Assembly (NCBI RefSeq): GCF_000585375.1
Contig: NZ_KK073874.1
Span: forward strand, 3,782,001 to 3,846,000
Direction: 5' to 3'
Origin: Cryptosporangium arvum DSM 44712
Lineage (GTDB): Bacteria > Actinomycetota > Actinomycetes > Mycobacteriales > Cryptosporangiaceae
Length of the DNA: 64,000 bases
Translations under genes and position numbers: made by a program
Shown here: one piece after another, positions 34,080-42,341 of the stretch
How positions within the stretch are numbered: the first letter of the stretch is position 1
How the letters are laid out: each line of letters opens with the position of its first letter
Notes under the pieces: model-generated
What the model saw: only the letters and a program-made list of their open reading frames with translations
Told to the model about the DNA's origin: nothing
Databases searched by the model: none

Positions 34080-35234
34080 GTGTTGAAAACCCGCACTACC
34101 CGTCGCGCCATGGTTGCCGCGGCGGCGGTCCTCGCCCTCACGCTCGGCGCCTGCAGCGCGCCGGGTGAAAACTCCGAGGACGAGGGTGGCGGCGACGGTC
34201 CGATCAAGCTCGCCGTCGTCAACGCCCAGAGCGGCCAGCTCTCGTCCCTGGGCAAGTGGGAGCACAAAGGCGTCAAGCTCGCCGTCGACGAGTGGAACGC
34301 GAAGGGCGGCATCGACGGCCGCACGATCGAGCTCGGCCTCTTCGACGACCAGGGCGACCCGACGATCGGCACCAACCTCGCGCGCAAGATCGACAGCGAG
34401 GGCTACATCGCGATGCTCGGCACGGCGGAGAGCGCGGTGACGATCGCGATGGCGCCGATCCTGCGGCAGGCGGAGATCCCGAACATCACGTCCGGCCAGT
34501 CGCCGGGCCTCACCGCGGTGAAGAGCCCCTTCCTGTTCCTCAACGGGCCGACCAGTACGACCTACGACGAGAGCCTCGCGAAGCACATCGTCGATCAGAA
34601 GAAGATCACGAAGATCGCGATGATCACGAACAACGGCGGTTACGGCAAGGGCGAGCACGACGCGTTCACCAAGGCGCTGGCCGGCCGCGGCATCAAGCCT
34701 GTCGACGACCAGGTCGTCACCACCGAGCAGAAGGACTTCAGCGCCGCGCTGACCAGCGTGCGGCAGAAGAACCCCCAGTTGATCTTCCTCGGGGCCGAGG
34801 AGGTGGAGTCCGGCCTGATCGTCAAGCAGGCCCGATCCCTGGGCATCAGGGTTCCGTTCGCGGGCGCCGCGCCGCAGGGCACGCCCGTGTTCCTCGACAC
34901 CGCGGGCGCGGCGAACGCCGAGGGCACGATCGTCTCCTCGCCGTACCTGAGCAACGACATCAGCGAGGCCTCGAAGACGTTCGCGGCCGACTACCAGAAG
35001 GCCTTCGGCGAGGAGGCCGAGCTGCACGGCGCCAAGGCCTACGACGGAGCGCAGATCATGCTGACCGCGCTGAAGAACACCAAGGGCGCGGGCGGCAAGG
35101 AGCTCGCGGACGCGATCCGCGCGGTCAAGCACCAGGGGCTGCTCGGCAACTTCGCGTTCGACGACACCGGCGTCGGCATCTTCGAGACCTCGATCGGCAC
35201 CATCACCGGCGGGAAGCTCGTCGCCGCCAGTTGA
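34080..35234 (+). CDS. ABC transporter substrate-binding lipoprotein (branched-chain amino acid type)
   Basis: This 384-residue lipoprotein has a lipobox LTLGACS at about residues 20-26. It belongs to the LivJ-like periplasmic binding family (IKLAVVNAQSGQLSSLGKW, DDQGDPTIGTNLARKI, LGTAESAVTIAMAPIL). The GTG at 34080 follows GAGGAG. It is the first of four importer genes. Members of this family bind amino acids, but also aromatic acids, urea and short carboxylates. Given the neighbours, a carboxylate or hydroxy acid is a reasonable guess only. Confidence 0.9.
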   Translation: MLKTRTTRRAMVAAAAVLALTLGACSAPGENSEDEGGGDGPIKLAVVNAQSGQLSSLGKWEHKGVKLAVDEWNAKGGIDGRTIELGLFDDQGDPTIGTNLARKIDSEGYIAMLGTAESAVTIAMAPILRQAEIPNITSGQSPGLTAVKSPFLFLNGPTSTTYDESLAKHIVDQKKITKIAMITNNGGYGKGEHDAFTKALAGRGIKPVDDQVVTTEQKDFSAALTSVRQKNPQLIFLGAEEVESGLIVKQARSLGIRVPFAGAAPQGTPVFLDTAGAANAEGTIVSSPYLSNDISEASKTFAADYQKAFGEEAELHGAKAYDGAQIMLTALKNTKGAGGKELADAIRAVKHQGLLGNFAFDDTGVGIFETSIGTITGGKLVAAS

Positions 35235-35286
35235 CCAGTCGTGGGGCCGCCGTCAGGTGGCCCCACGCTCGGCTTGGGAGAACGGA

Positions 35287-36156
35287 ATGCAAGTCTTCGT
35301 CCAGACGCTCGTCGGGGGCATCAGCCTCGGAGCGATCTACGCGCTGGTCGCCCTGGGTTTCTCCCTGGTCTACCGCACGATGGGCCTGGTCAACTTCGCC
35401 CACGGCAACGTCGTGATGATCGGCGCCTACCTGGCCTCCACGTTCTACCTCTCGGTGAAGCTGCCCTTCGCGCTGGCGATGGTCGTCGCGATCGCCGTCA
35501 CCGGGCTGATCGGCGTCATCATCGAGCGGGTTCTCCGACCGCTGGAGAACAAGGACTTCGACCTGATGCTGATCGGCACGATCGGCTTCGGCATCGTGCT
35601 CGACGCGTGCGCGATCCTCATCTGGGGCGCCACCGGGCGCGCCGTCCCGTCGCCGGTGCGGTCCGCGCCGCTCGACCTGTTCGGCATCCGCGTCCGCACC
35701 TACGACCTGGTCGTCCTGGCCGTCGTGGCGGTGGCCACCGTGCTGCTCGTGCTGTTCCTCCAGCGCACCAAGCGCGGCGCGGCGATGCAGGCGGTCGCGA
35801 TGGACCACGAGGCCGCGACCGCGGTCGGCATCCACGTCGGCCGCAGCAACGCGATCGCGTTCGTCATCGGTGCCGGTCTCGCGGCCCTCGCCGGTGGCCT
35901 GGTCGGCCCACTGCTCTACGTCAGCCCGTCGATGGGCGGAGCGCTGGGAATCAAGGGGTTCGCCGGCGCGATCCTGGGCGGCTTCGGCAGCATCCCCGGC
36001 GCGATCGTCGGCGGCATCGCGATCGGCGTCCTGGACTCGTTCGCGGCCGGCCACTTCCAGGGCTACTCGGAACTTGTGACGTTCGTCGTCTTCGCGGTGC
36101 TCATCACGGTCCGGCCGACCGGAATCTTCGGGGAGAAGACGGTGAACCGCGCATGA
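35287..36156 (+). CDS. ABC transporter permease, LivH type
   Basis: This 289-residue permease has about eight spans. It shows the LivH features ISLGAIYALVALGFSLVY, VNFAHGNVVMIGAY and the EAA-like loop near AATAVGIHVG. The ATG at 35287 follows GGGAG. The stop overlaps the next ATG. It forms the membrane channel together with the LivM part of the following fusion protein. Confidence 0.9.
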   Translation: MQVFVQTLVGGISLGAIYALVALGFSLVYRTMGLVNFAHGNVVMIGAYLASTFYLSVKLPFALAMVVAIAVTGLIGVIIERVLRPLENKDFDLMLIGTIGFGIVLDACAILIWGATGRAVPSPVRSAPLDLFGIRVRTYDLVVLAVVAVATVLLVLFLQRTKRGAAMQAVAMDHEAATAVGIHVGRSNAIAFVIGAGLAALAGGLVGPLLYVSPSMGGALGIKGFAGAILGGFGSIPGAIVGGIAIGVLDSFAAGHFQGYSELVTFVVFAVLITVRPTGIFGEKTVNRA

Positions 36157-38048
36157 GGTCGTTGTCGAAAGGCGGCATCCTCGCCGTGCTCGCGGTCGTC
36201 GCGGTGGTCCTGCCGTACACCGTCGGCCGCTACACGATCCACGTCATCGACGTGACGATCATCTTCGCGATCCTCGCCATCGGCATGGGACTGGCGATGG
36301 GCATCTCCGGCCAGATCAACCTGGCCCAGATCGCCTTCTTCGGCCTCGGTAGCTACGTGACCGCGATCCTCACCGTGCGCGAAGGCTGGGGATTCTGGAC
36401 CGCCTCGGTGCTGGCCGTACTCGCCACCGTCGCCGTCGGGCTGCTGGTCGGCACACCCGCACTGCGCGTGCAGTCGCACTACCTCGGCATCGTCACGCTC
36501 GGTCTCGCGCTCGCGTTCACGAACTGGCTGACGAACACCGAACTGACCGGCGGGGCCGAGGGCATCTCCGGGATCCCGGTGCCGTCGCTGCCCGGGGTGG
36601 ACCTCTCGAGCGAGTACCTCTACTACTACCTGGAGATCCTCGCGTTCGCGGTGCTGCTCACGTTCGGGCAGTTCGTCGTCCGCACTCCGCTGGGTCGCCG
36701 GTTGCGCGCGATGCGCGACGATCCGCTCGCCGCCGGGGCGATGGGCGCCGAGGTGCCGATGCTGCGGATGACCGCCTTCGCGCTCTCCAGCGTCTACGGA
36801 GGGTTGGCCGGCGTGCTCTACGCCGGGCTGATCCGGTACGTCGCCCCGGAGACGTTCAGCATCGCGAACATGTTCCTGCTGCTGGCGATGGTGATCATCG
36901 GTGGTCGTCAGTCGCTGGTCGGCTGCGTGGTCGGCGCGGTGGGGCTCTCGCTGGTGCGCGAGTGGCTGGTCGACTACCCGACCTACGCCCAGATCGCCTA
37001 CGGCTCGGTCGTCGTCCTCACCGTGCTGTTCGCGCCGACCGGTCTGGCCGGGCTGCCCGAGCGCGTCCGCGGCGCCTACCGGCGCCGGCGTCCGGCGGCG
37101 GCTGATCGCGCGGTGCTGCGCCCCTTCCAGCCCTATGGCGACGCCGGGGAGCGCGCCGGGTCCGCCCTCGAGATCGCCGGGCTCAGCAAGAACTTCCGCG
37201 GGCTGAAGGCGCTCGACGACGTGTCGCTGTCGGTGCCCGCGGGCCAGATCCGCGGCATCGTCGGGCCGAACGGCTCGGGTAAGACGACGCTGTTCAACGT
37301 CGTCAGCGGCTTCTACAAGCCGAGCCGGGGTTCCGTGCGGGTCGGCGGGCGCACGCTGACCAACGCGAGCTCCCACCGCTTGGCGCAGGCGGGCGTCGCG
37401 CGGACGTTCCAGAACCTCCGCCTCTTCCCCGCGATGACCGTGCGCGAGAACGTGCTGGTTGCCCTCGACCAGACCCGCACCCGGAGCATCTGGCGGTACG
37501 CGGTCTGGCAGCTCGGGGTCTGGCGGCACGACCGCGCGTTGCGGTCGTCGGCGAACGCGGTCCTCGAACGGTACGGGCTCGTCGACTTCGCCGATTCGCT
37601 GCCCGGCGCCCTGCCGTACGGCATCCAGCGGAGAGTCGAGATCGCCCGCGCGATGGCCCGCTCGCCGCGGTTGCTGCTGCTCGACGAGCCGGCGGCCGGG
37701 CTCAACGGCGACGAGGTGCGCCAACTCGGCGAGATCGTGCGTTCGATCCGCGACAGCGGCGTCACGGTCGTGCTGATCGAGCACAACATGGGGCTGGTCA
37801 TGTCGCTCTGCGAGCACGTCACCGTGCTGGCCGGCGGCCGCGTCATCGCCGACGGCACCCCGGACGAGGTCGCGACCGCGCCGCAGGTGATCGAGGCCTA
37901 CCTCGGCGACTCGATGGACGACGTGCTTCCCGCCGAGGCTTCGTCCGGCCCGGCGCCCGAAGCCGCCACCGACCCGGCGCCCGAAGCCGCCACCGACCCG
38001 GCGCCCGAAGCCGCCACCGACCCGGCCGTGAAGGAGATCCAGCGGTGA
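36153..38048 (+). CDS. LivM-LivG fusion: ABC permease with C-terminal ATPase
   Basis: This 631-residue two-domain transporter subunit has a permease at residues 1 to about 310 (MGLAMGISGQINLAQIAFFG; LRAMRDDPLAAGAMG) joined by a basic linker to an ATPase from about 345. The ATPase has Walker A GPNGSGKTTLF, a Q-loop in TFQNLRLF, the signature-position sequence ALPYGIQRRVEIARA (LSGGQ replaced by LPYGIQ, common in LivG), Walker B LLLLDEP and the switch IEHN. A low-complexity tail of repeated PAPEAATD follows. Permease-LivG fusions are known in actinobacteria. It overlaps the genes on both sides. Confidence 0.92.
   Translation: MRSLSKGGILAVLAVVAVVLPYTVGRYTIHVIDVTIIFAILAIGMGLAMGISGQINLAQIAFFGLGSYVTAILTVREGWGFWTASVLAVLATVAVGLLVGTPALRVQSHYLGIVTLGLALAFTNWLTNTELTGGAEGISGIPVPSLPGVDLSSEYLYYYLEILAFAVLLTFGQFVVRTPLGRRLRAMRDDPLAAGAMGAEVPMLRMTAFALSSVYGGLAGVLYAGLIRYVAPETFSIANMFLLLAMVIIGGRQSLVGCVVGAVGLSLVREWLVDYPTYAQIAYGSVVVLTVLFAPTGLAGLPERVRGAYRRRRPAAADRAVLRPFQPYGDAGERAGSALEIAGLSKNFRGLKALDDVSLSVPAGQIRGIVGPNGSGKTTLFNVVSGFYKPSRGSVRVGGRTLTNASSHRLAQAGVARTFQNLRLFPAMTVRENVLVALDQTRTRSIWRYAVWQLGVWRHDRALRSSANAVLERYGLVDFADSLPGALPYGIQRRVEIARAMARSPRLLLLDEPAAGLNGDEVRQLGEIVRSIRDSGVTVVLIEHNMGLVMSLCEHVTVLAGGRVIADGTPDEVATAPQVIEAYLGDSMDDVLPAEASSGPAPEAATDPAPEAATDPAPEAATDPAVKEIQR
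37951..38027 (+). repeat. 24-bp in-frame tandem repeat at the 3' end of the fusion gene
   Basis: Three near-perfect units (the first partial) encode an eight-residue PAPEAATD repeat. Identical copies suggest recent slippage and possible length variation; the reading frame is kept because the unit is a multiple of three. Confidence 0.9.
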
Positions 38049-38776
38049 CCCAGACCGTCACGGCCACCGACGACCTCGTCGTCGAAGGCCTGAGCGTCCA
38101 CTACGGCGGCGTCTCCGCCGTCCGGTCGGTCGATCTGACCGTGCCGGCCGGCACGGCCGTCGGCATCATCGGCGCCAACGGAGCGGGCAAGACCTCCACC
38201 CTCCGCGCGATCATGGGCCTGGTTCCGCGTACCGCGACCGCGATGCGCTGGGGTTCGGTCGACCTGACGAAGGTGCCGGCGCGCGACATGGTCCGTCGTG
38301 GCGTCGGGTACGTGCCGGAGGGGCGGCACGTGTTCTCCGGCTTGTCGGTGGAGAAGAACCTGCTTCTCGGCGCCTACTCCCGGCCGTGGAGAGCGGAGAC
38401 CAAACAGGTGCTGGACGAGGTCTACGACCTGTTCCCGGTGCTCGGCGAGGCGCGTGGACGGCTGGCGGGCGCGCTCTCCGGCGGACAGCAGCAGATGCTC
38501 GCGGTGGGCCGGGCCCTGATGTGCCGGCCGCGCCTGCTGTTGCTCGACGAACCCTCGATGGGGCTGTCCCCGAAGCTGGTGGGGGAGATCCTCGGCGTTC
38601 TGCAGCGACTCTCCGCGGAAGGCCTGAGCCTGCTGCTGGTCGAGCAGAACGCGAAGCTGACGTTCGAGGCGACGAGCACCTGCCTGGTCGTGGAGAACGG
38701 TGAAGTGGCGATGGTCGGAACCTCCGAGGAGTTACGGCACGACCCGAATGTGCGCCGGATCTATCTCGGACTGTGA
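38045..38776 (+). CDS. ABC transporter ATPase, LivF type
   Basis: This 243-residue ATPase has Walker A GANGAGKTSTL, the LivF-typical YVPEGRHVFSGLSVEKNL, signature LSGGQQQMLAVGRAL, Walker B LLLLDEPSMGL and EQN switch. The GTG start overlaps the fusion gene's stop (GTGA). It pairs with the LivG half of the fusion protein to drive import. It is the last gene of the operon; a strong bidirectional terminator follows. Confidence 0.92.
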   Translation: MTQTVTATDDLVVEGLSVHYGGVSAVRSVDLTVPAGTAVGIIGANGAGKTSTLRAIMGLVPRTATAMRWGSVDLTKVPARDMVRRGVGYVPEGRHVFSGLSVEKNLLLGAYSRPWRAETKQVLDEVYDLFPVLGEARGRLAGALSGGQQQMLAVGRALMCRPRLLLLDEPSMGLSPKLVGEILGVLQRLSAEGLSLLLVEQNAKLTFEATSTCLVVENGEVAMVGTSEELRHDPNVRRIYLGL

Positions 38777-38818
38777 AGGGCCGGCCGGGCGCGGGACTCG
38801 TGCTCCGGACCCGCTCGT

Positions 38819-38859
38819 GACGGTGCGGTGCCGACCTGGAGGGTCGGCACCGCACCGTC
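38819..38859. terminator. bidirectional terminator between convergent operons
   Basis: A perfect 18-bp stem GACGGTGCGGTGCCGACC and its complement, with a 5-nt loop, lies 42 bp past the livF-type stop and 2 bp past the stop of the minus-strand ThuA gene. Confidence 0.9.
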
Positions 38860-38861
38860 GC

Positions 38862-39806
38862 TCACTGGCAGAACGGCTTCTCGCCCATCGCCGACTCGAT
38901 GCCGCCGGACAACAGCGTCTGGAAGTTCTGCGCCTCGGCGCCGGTGCCGAAGATGTCGGCACCGTGTCCGAGGGTGGTCAGCCAGGCGCGTCCGCCGTCG
39001 TAGTACTGGCACCAGGCCACCGGGTGGTTCCGGCCGTGGCCCGGGTGGCCCTGACTCCCGCGGACACCCTGTTTCAGCGTCGGCTCGTCCACCGTGGCCA
39101 GGACCCGGACCTTTGTCGGCGCCGGCACGAGGTTGTACCACTCGTCGGTGAAGTTCCAGCGGGCCGGGAGGCCGGTGCTCCGGCCCACGGTCTGCACGAC
39201 TCCGGGCTGAGCGGGGCCGTGGTCGTAGAAGTTCGCGTTCCCGAGCAGTCCCTCGTACCACGGCCAGTTGTACTCGGTGCCGAACGCGTTGTGGACTCCG
39301 ACGAATCCGCCGCCGCCGCGGACGTACTGCCGGAGCGCGGTCTGGGCAGCGCCGTCGAGCGTGTCGCGCGAGGTGCTGAAGAAGATCACCGCGTTGTACT
39401 TGAACAGGGCGGACGGTGTGGCGAGCCGGGTGACGTCCTCGGTCCAGTCGACGGTGAAACCGTTCTTCTCGCCGAGCGCGACGACGCCGTTCTGCACCAC
39501 GTTGGCCGCGGTCAACGTCGGGTTCAGGCCGGCGCCGAGCGCGGGGCCGAGGTTCGCGTGTCGTGGGCCGGCGGTGCGCGTGTAGAGCAGCACCCGGTAG
39601 CCCTTGGCCGGGTCGAAGTTCCCCCAGTCGTGGTAGCAGCGCGCATCGGTGCCGCGGCAGACGCCGTAGTCGGGGTCGCCGAGTTCCTTGGCGCCGCCGG
39701 CGCTCGGCGGTGCTTGCACCGTGCGGGCCGCGCCGGGCAGGCCGGTCGCGAGAACGGCGAGTGCGGCCGCGAGCACGGCGAACAGGGAGAGTCTGCGGAG
39801 ATCCAT
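38862..39806 (-). CDS. secreted ThuA-like domain protein
   Basis: This 314-residue protein has a signal peptide (LRRLSLFAVLAAALAVLATG) and a ThuA/class I glutamine-amidotransferase-like domain: RVLLYTRTAGPRHANLGPAL, VIFFSTSRDTL, GGGFVGVHNAF and WLTTLGHGADIF. ThuA domains are linked to trehalose or sugar utilisation and their enzymatic role is unclear. It is divergent from the PQQ-dependent dehydrogenase, and the intergenic region holds two copies of the putative operator, so the two are probably coregulated exported proteins. Confidence 0.85.
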   Translation of the reverse strand: MDLRRLSLFAVLAAALAVLATGLPGAARTVQAPPSAGGAKELGDPDYGVCRGTDARCYHDWGNFDPAKGYRVLLYTRTAGPRHANLGPALGAGLNPTLTAANVVQNGVVALGEKNGFTVDWTEDVTRLATPSALFKYNAVIFFSTSRDTLDGAAQTALRQYVRGGGGFVGVHNAFGTEYNWPWYEGLLGNANFYDHGPAQPGVVQTVGRSTGLPARWNFTDEWYNLVPAPTKVRVLATVDEPTLKQGVRGSQGHPGHGRNHPVAWCQYYDGGRAWLTTLGHGADIFGTGAEAQNFQTLLSGGIESAMGEKPFCQ

Positions 39807-39849
39807 GCGGTGGGACGCTCCTGTCGGTGGAGATCAGCAGGTCCGCTAG

Positions 39850-39869
39850 GTGGACCTATTGGACCGCTA
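39850..39869 (-). promoter_or_regulatory. putative IclR operator, site 2
   Basis: On the minus strand it reads TAGCGGTCCA-ATAGGTCCAC, identical to site 1 at 18 of 20 positions. It lies 44 bp upstream of the ThuA-like start. Confidence 0.6.
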
Positions 39870-39984
39870 GAGAGTTCGCTCACGATAGGGCTGGTCCAGT
39901 AGGGACGCAAGAGGTGCAGTTTGCGGATGCCCCTTGTGTGTGCGAGGGGCGAGGGCCTACCGTTCGGCCATTCAGTTTCCCGCC

Positions 39985-40004
39985 AAGCGGTACATCAGGT
40001 CCGC
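39985..40004 (+). promoter_or_regulatory. putative IclR operator, site 3
   Basis: AAGCGGTACA-TCAGGTCCGC matches site 1 at 16 of 20 positions and lies 28 bp upstream of the PQQ-dehydrogenase ATG. Confidence 0.5.
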
Positions 40005-40031
40005 CTAGTGGCACTCCATGGTGGAGGCTTC

Positions 40032-42215
40032 ATGGAATCGACCGACACAGCTGCCCACCGGCTCGGCCGGCGAGCATTCCTCGCGGGCGCCGCCGCCTCC
40101 GCGACCGCGGCCACCGTGCCGATCGCTGCTCCCGCCCGGGGGGCGGAGACCGATGCGGTGGCTGTTCCGCGTCAACCGGCCGGGCTGGGGGCGACCGGCA
40201 AGGACTCGCCGAAGGTCGGTGGCGATCTGGGCAACCAGAACCACTCGTCGCTGAAGCAGATCACCCGGCGCAACGTCTCCACGCTCGGTGGGGCGTGGCA
40301 CGTCAACCTGGAGGCCGGCAGCACCGCCTCCGCCCAGCAGAGCACGGTCGTCGTCGAGAACGGCGTCCTCTATGTCCAGACCACGCAGCAGAACGTGTTC
40401 GCGATCGACGGCAGGTCCGGCAAGACCAAGTGGACGACGAACGTCGGTACCAAGACGACGAACATGCGAGGGGTGGCGCTCGGTGAGGGCCTCGTGTTCT
40501 CCACCTCCGGCGAGAACAACGTCTACGCGCTGGATCAGGCGACCGGTGCGGTGAAGTGGAAGCGCGCACTGATCACGGCGGACGAGGGTGGTGGCGACAC
40601 CGGCGGCTGCGACCCGCAGAACGGACAGTGCGGCGGCGTGACCGGCACACTCGCCGGCGCGGTCGTCTACTGGGACGGGTTGATCTACGTCGGCATGCAG
40701 GGCAGCACCGGCGGCGCGCGCGGCCGGGCCTACGCGTTGAAGGCCGCCACCGGTGAGGTGGCCTGGACGTTCTGGGGCGCACCTGGCGAGGGGGAGTTCG
40801 GCAACGACAGCTGGGAGGGCGACTCCTGGAAGACCGGTGGCGCGGTGCCGTGGATCCATCCGGCGATCGACCCGGCCCTGGGGCTCGTGTACTGGACGTT
40901 CAGCGGTCCGTACCCGCGTACCGACGGGTCGAGCCGGGCCGGCGACAACCTGTTCGCCAACTCGATCGTCGCGATCGACGCCAAGACCGGGAAACGTCGC
41001 TGGCACTTCCAGTCCGTGCACCACGACATCTGGGACATGGACAACGTCATGGCCCCGGTGCTCGTCGACCTGACGATCGGCGGCCGGAAACGCTCGGTGG
41101 TCGTCTACGGCAGCAAGGTCGCGATGTACTACGTCCTCGACCGCGCGACCGGGAAGCCGATCCACGGCATGACCGAGCGCGAGGTCCCGCAGGACGCCCG
41201 ACAGAAGACGTCGCCCACGCAGCCGTTCCCGGGCGGTAAGCCGTTCCTCACCCAGGCGCCGCGCGCGGACAAGCCGACGCGGCCGGTGCCGCACTACGAC
41301 TGGGGCGGTCTCTACACCCCGCACTGGGACCGGCCCACGATCATCTTCCCGGGCGCCGGCGGCGGTGCCGACTGGTCGCACCTGTCGTTCAACCCGTACA
41401 CGGGCTGGATCTACGTCGGCTACGGCCTCATCAACTCCGGCTTCTCCAACGCCCGCGACGGCCGGGTCAACACCTCGCGTCCGCTGGGGGAGTACTTCGG
41501 CGGGGGGATCGCCGCCGTCGACCCGCGCACGAACACCCCGGTGTGGACGAAGGACGGCGACTGGTCGCTCGCCCACGGCAACGGCATTCTCACCACGGCC
41601 GGCCGGGTGATGTTCCAGGGCGGCCCGGACGGCGTGCTGCACGCGATGAACGACGAGACCGGTGAGTCGCTCTGGAGCTTCCAGTGCGGCGCGGGTGTGC
41701 ACACCAGCCCGGTCGCGTACGAGATCGACGGCGAGCAGTACCTCGCGGTCTTCGCCGGCGGCAACGGCCTGCCCTACCCGGACATCCCGAAGGGTGACCA
41801 CCTCTGGGCGTTCAAGCTCGGCGGCACGGTGGCCCCCGCCGCCGCTCCCACGCCGCCGAGCAAGCGCAACCAGATCCGCGCCGCCGCGGTCGCCGGTTCC
41901 GCGGTGGACAACACGGTCACGCTCGGCCGGATCTGGGACCCCGCGACCGGCAAGCCCGGCACCACCGAGAACACCGTGGCGCAGAACGCCGTGTCGCCGC
42001 AGCACCTGCGCATCCCGGCCGGCACCACGGTGACGTTCGTGAACCCGGCGGACAACGCCAACCCGCACTCGGCCGACTCGTTTTTCGACAACGAGTTCAA
42101 CACCGGGATCGTGATGCCCGGTCAGTCGAAGGCTCACAAGTTCGACAAGCCGGGCGAGTACTTCTACAACGATGCGTTCTTCGCCCAGAACACCGGAAAA
42201 GTCGTCGTCTACTGA
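40032..42215 (+). CDS. Tat-exported PQQ-dependent dehydrogenase with C-terminal cupredoxin-like domain
   Basis: This 727-residue quinoprotein has a Tat-type signal (GRRAFLAGAAASATAATV), then an eight-bladed propeller of repeated W-motif blades (GKTKWTTNVG, GAVKWKRALI, GKRRWHFQSVHHDIWDMD). This is the PQQ alcohol/methanol dehydrogenase fold, oxidising alcohols in the cell envelope. From about residue 630 a plastocyanin-like domain follows (LRIPAGTTVTFVNPADNANP ... GEYFYNDAFF). The Cys and second His copper ligands are missing, so copper electron transfer is doubtful. ATG 40032 follows GGAGG. pqqA and pqqC lie directly downstream, supporting the cofactor assignment. Confidence 0.9.
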   Translation: MESTDTAAHRLGRRAFLAGAAASATAATVPIAAPARGAETDAVAVPRQPAGLGATGKDSPKVGGDLGNQNHSSLKQITRRNVSTLGGAWHVNLEAGSTASAQQSTVVVENGVLYVQTTQQNVFAIDGRSGKTKWTTNVGTKTTNMRGVALGEGLVFSTSGENNVYALDQATGAVKWKRALITADEGGGDTGGCDPQNGQCGGVTGTLAGAVVYWDGLIYVGMQGSTGGARGRAYALKAATGEVAWTFWGAPGEGEFGNDSWEGDSWKTGGAVPWIHPAIDPALGLVYWTFSGPYPRTDGSSRAGDNLFANSIVAIDAKTGKRRWHFQSVHHDIWDMDNVMAPVLVDLTIGGRKRSVVVYGSKVAMYYVLDRATGKPIHGMTEREVPQDARQKTSPTQPFPGGKPFLTQAPRADKPTRPVPHYDWGGLYTPHWDRPTIIFPGAGGGADWSHLSFNPYTGWIYVGYGLINSGFSNARDGRVNTSRPLGEYFGGGIAAVDPRTNTPVWTKDGDWSLAHGNGILTTAGRVMFQGGPDGVLHAMNDETGESLWSFQCGAGVHTSPVAYEIDGEQYLAVFAGGNGLPYPDIPKGDHLWAFKLGGTVAPAAAPTPPSKRNQIRAAAVAGSAVDNTVTLGRIWDPATGKPGTTENTVAQNAVSPQHLRIPAGTTVTFVNPADNANPHSADSFFDNEFNTGIVMPGQSKAHKFDKPGEYFYNDAFFAQNTGKVVVY

Positions 42216-42230
42216 CGCGGAGGGGAAACC

Positions 42231-42341
42231 ATGAAACCACGCCGTACCTGGAAGAAGTCCACCGTGCAGTGCCTGGACGCCCGGCCCGAGATCTCGGCGT
42301 ACTCCGGGGACGACCAGCTGTGGCCGAAGCGCAACCGCTGA
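42231..42341 (+). CDS. pqqA: PQQ precursor peptide PqqA
   Basis: This 36-residue peptide begins MKPRRTWKKSTVQCLD and contains PEISAYSGDD. The Glu and Tyr are in the required E-x-x-x-Y spacing (E20, Y24) that PqqE crosslinks to build pyrroloquinoline quinone. AGGGGA precedes the ATG. It sits 15 bp after the quinoprotein gene and overlaps the start of pqqC. The precursor is intact even though the downstream pqqD/pqqE region is broken. Confidence 0.85.
   Translation: MKPRRTWKKSTVQCLDARPEISAYSGDDQLWPKRNR

Noticed and set aside
32162-34387. 741-codon minus-strand frame opposite the ThDP enzyme, and similar frames at 36063-37817 and 40005-42137
   Set aside because: They mirror real genes with recognised motifs on the plus strand and have low-complexity His/Arg/Asp composition.
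38101-38855. Minus-strand frames opposite the livF-type gene
   Set aside because: Arg/Ser/Pro-rich shadows of an unambiguous ATPase gene.
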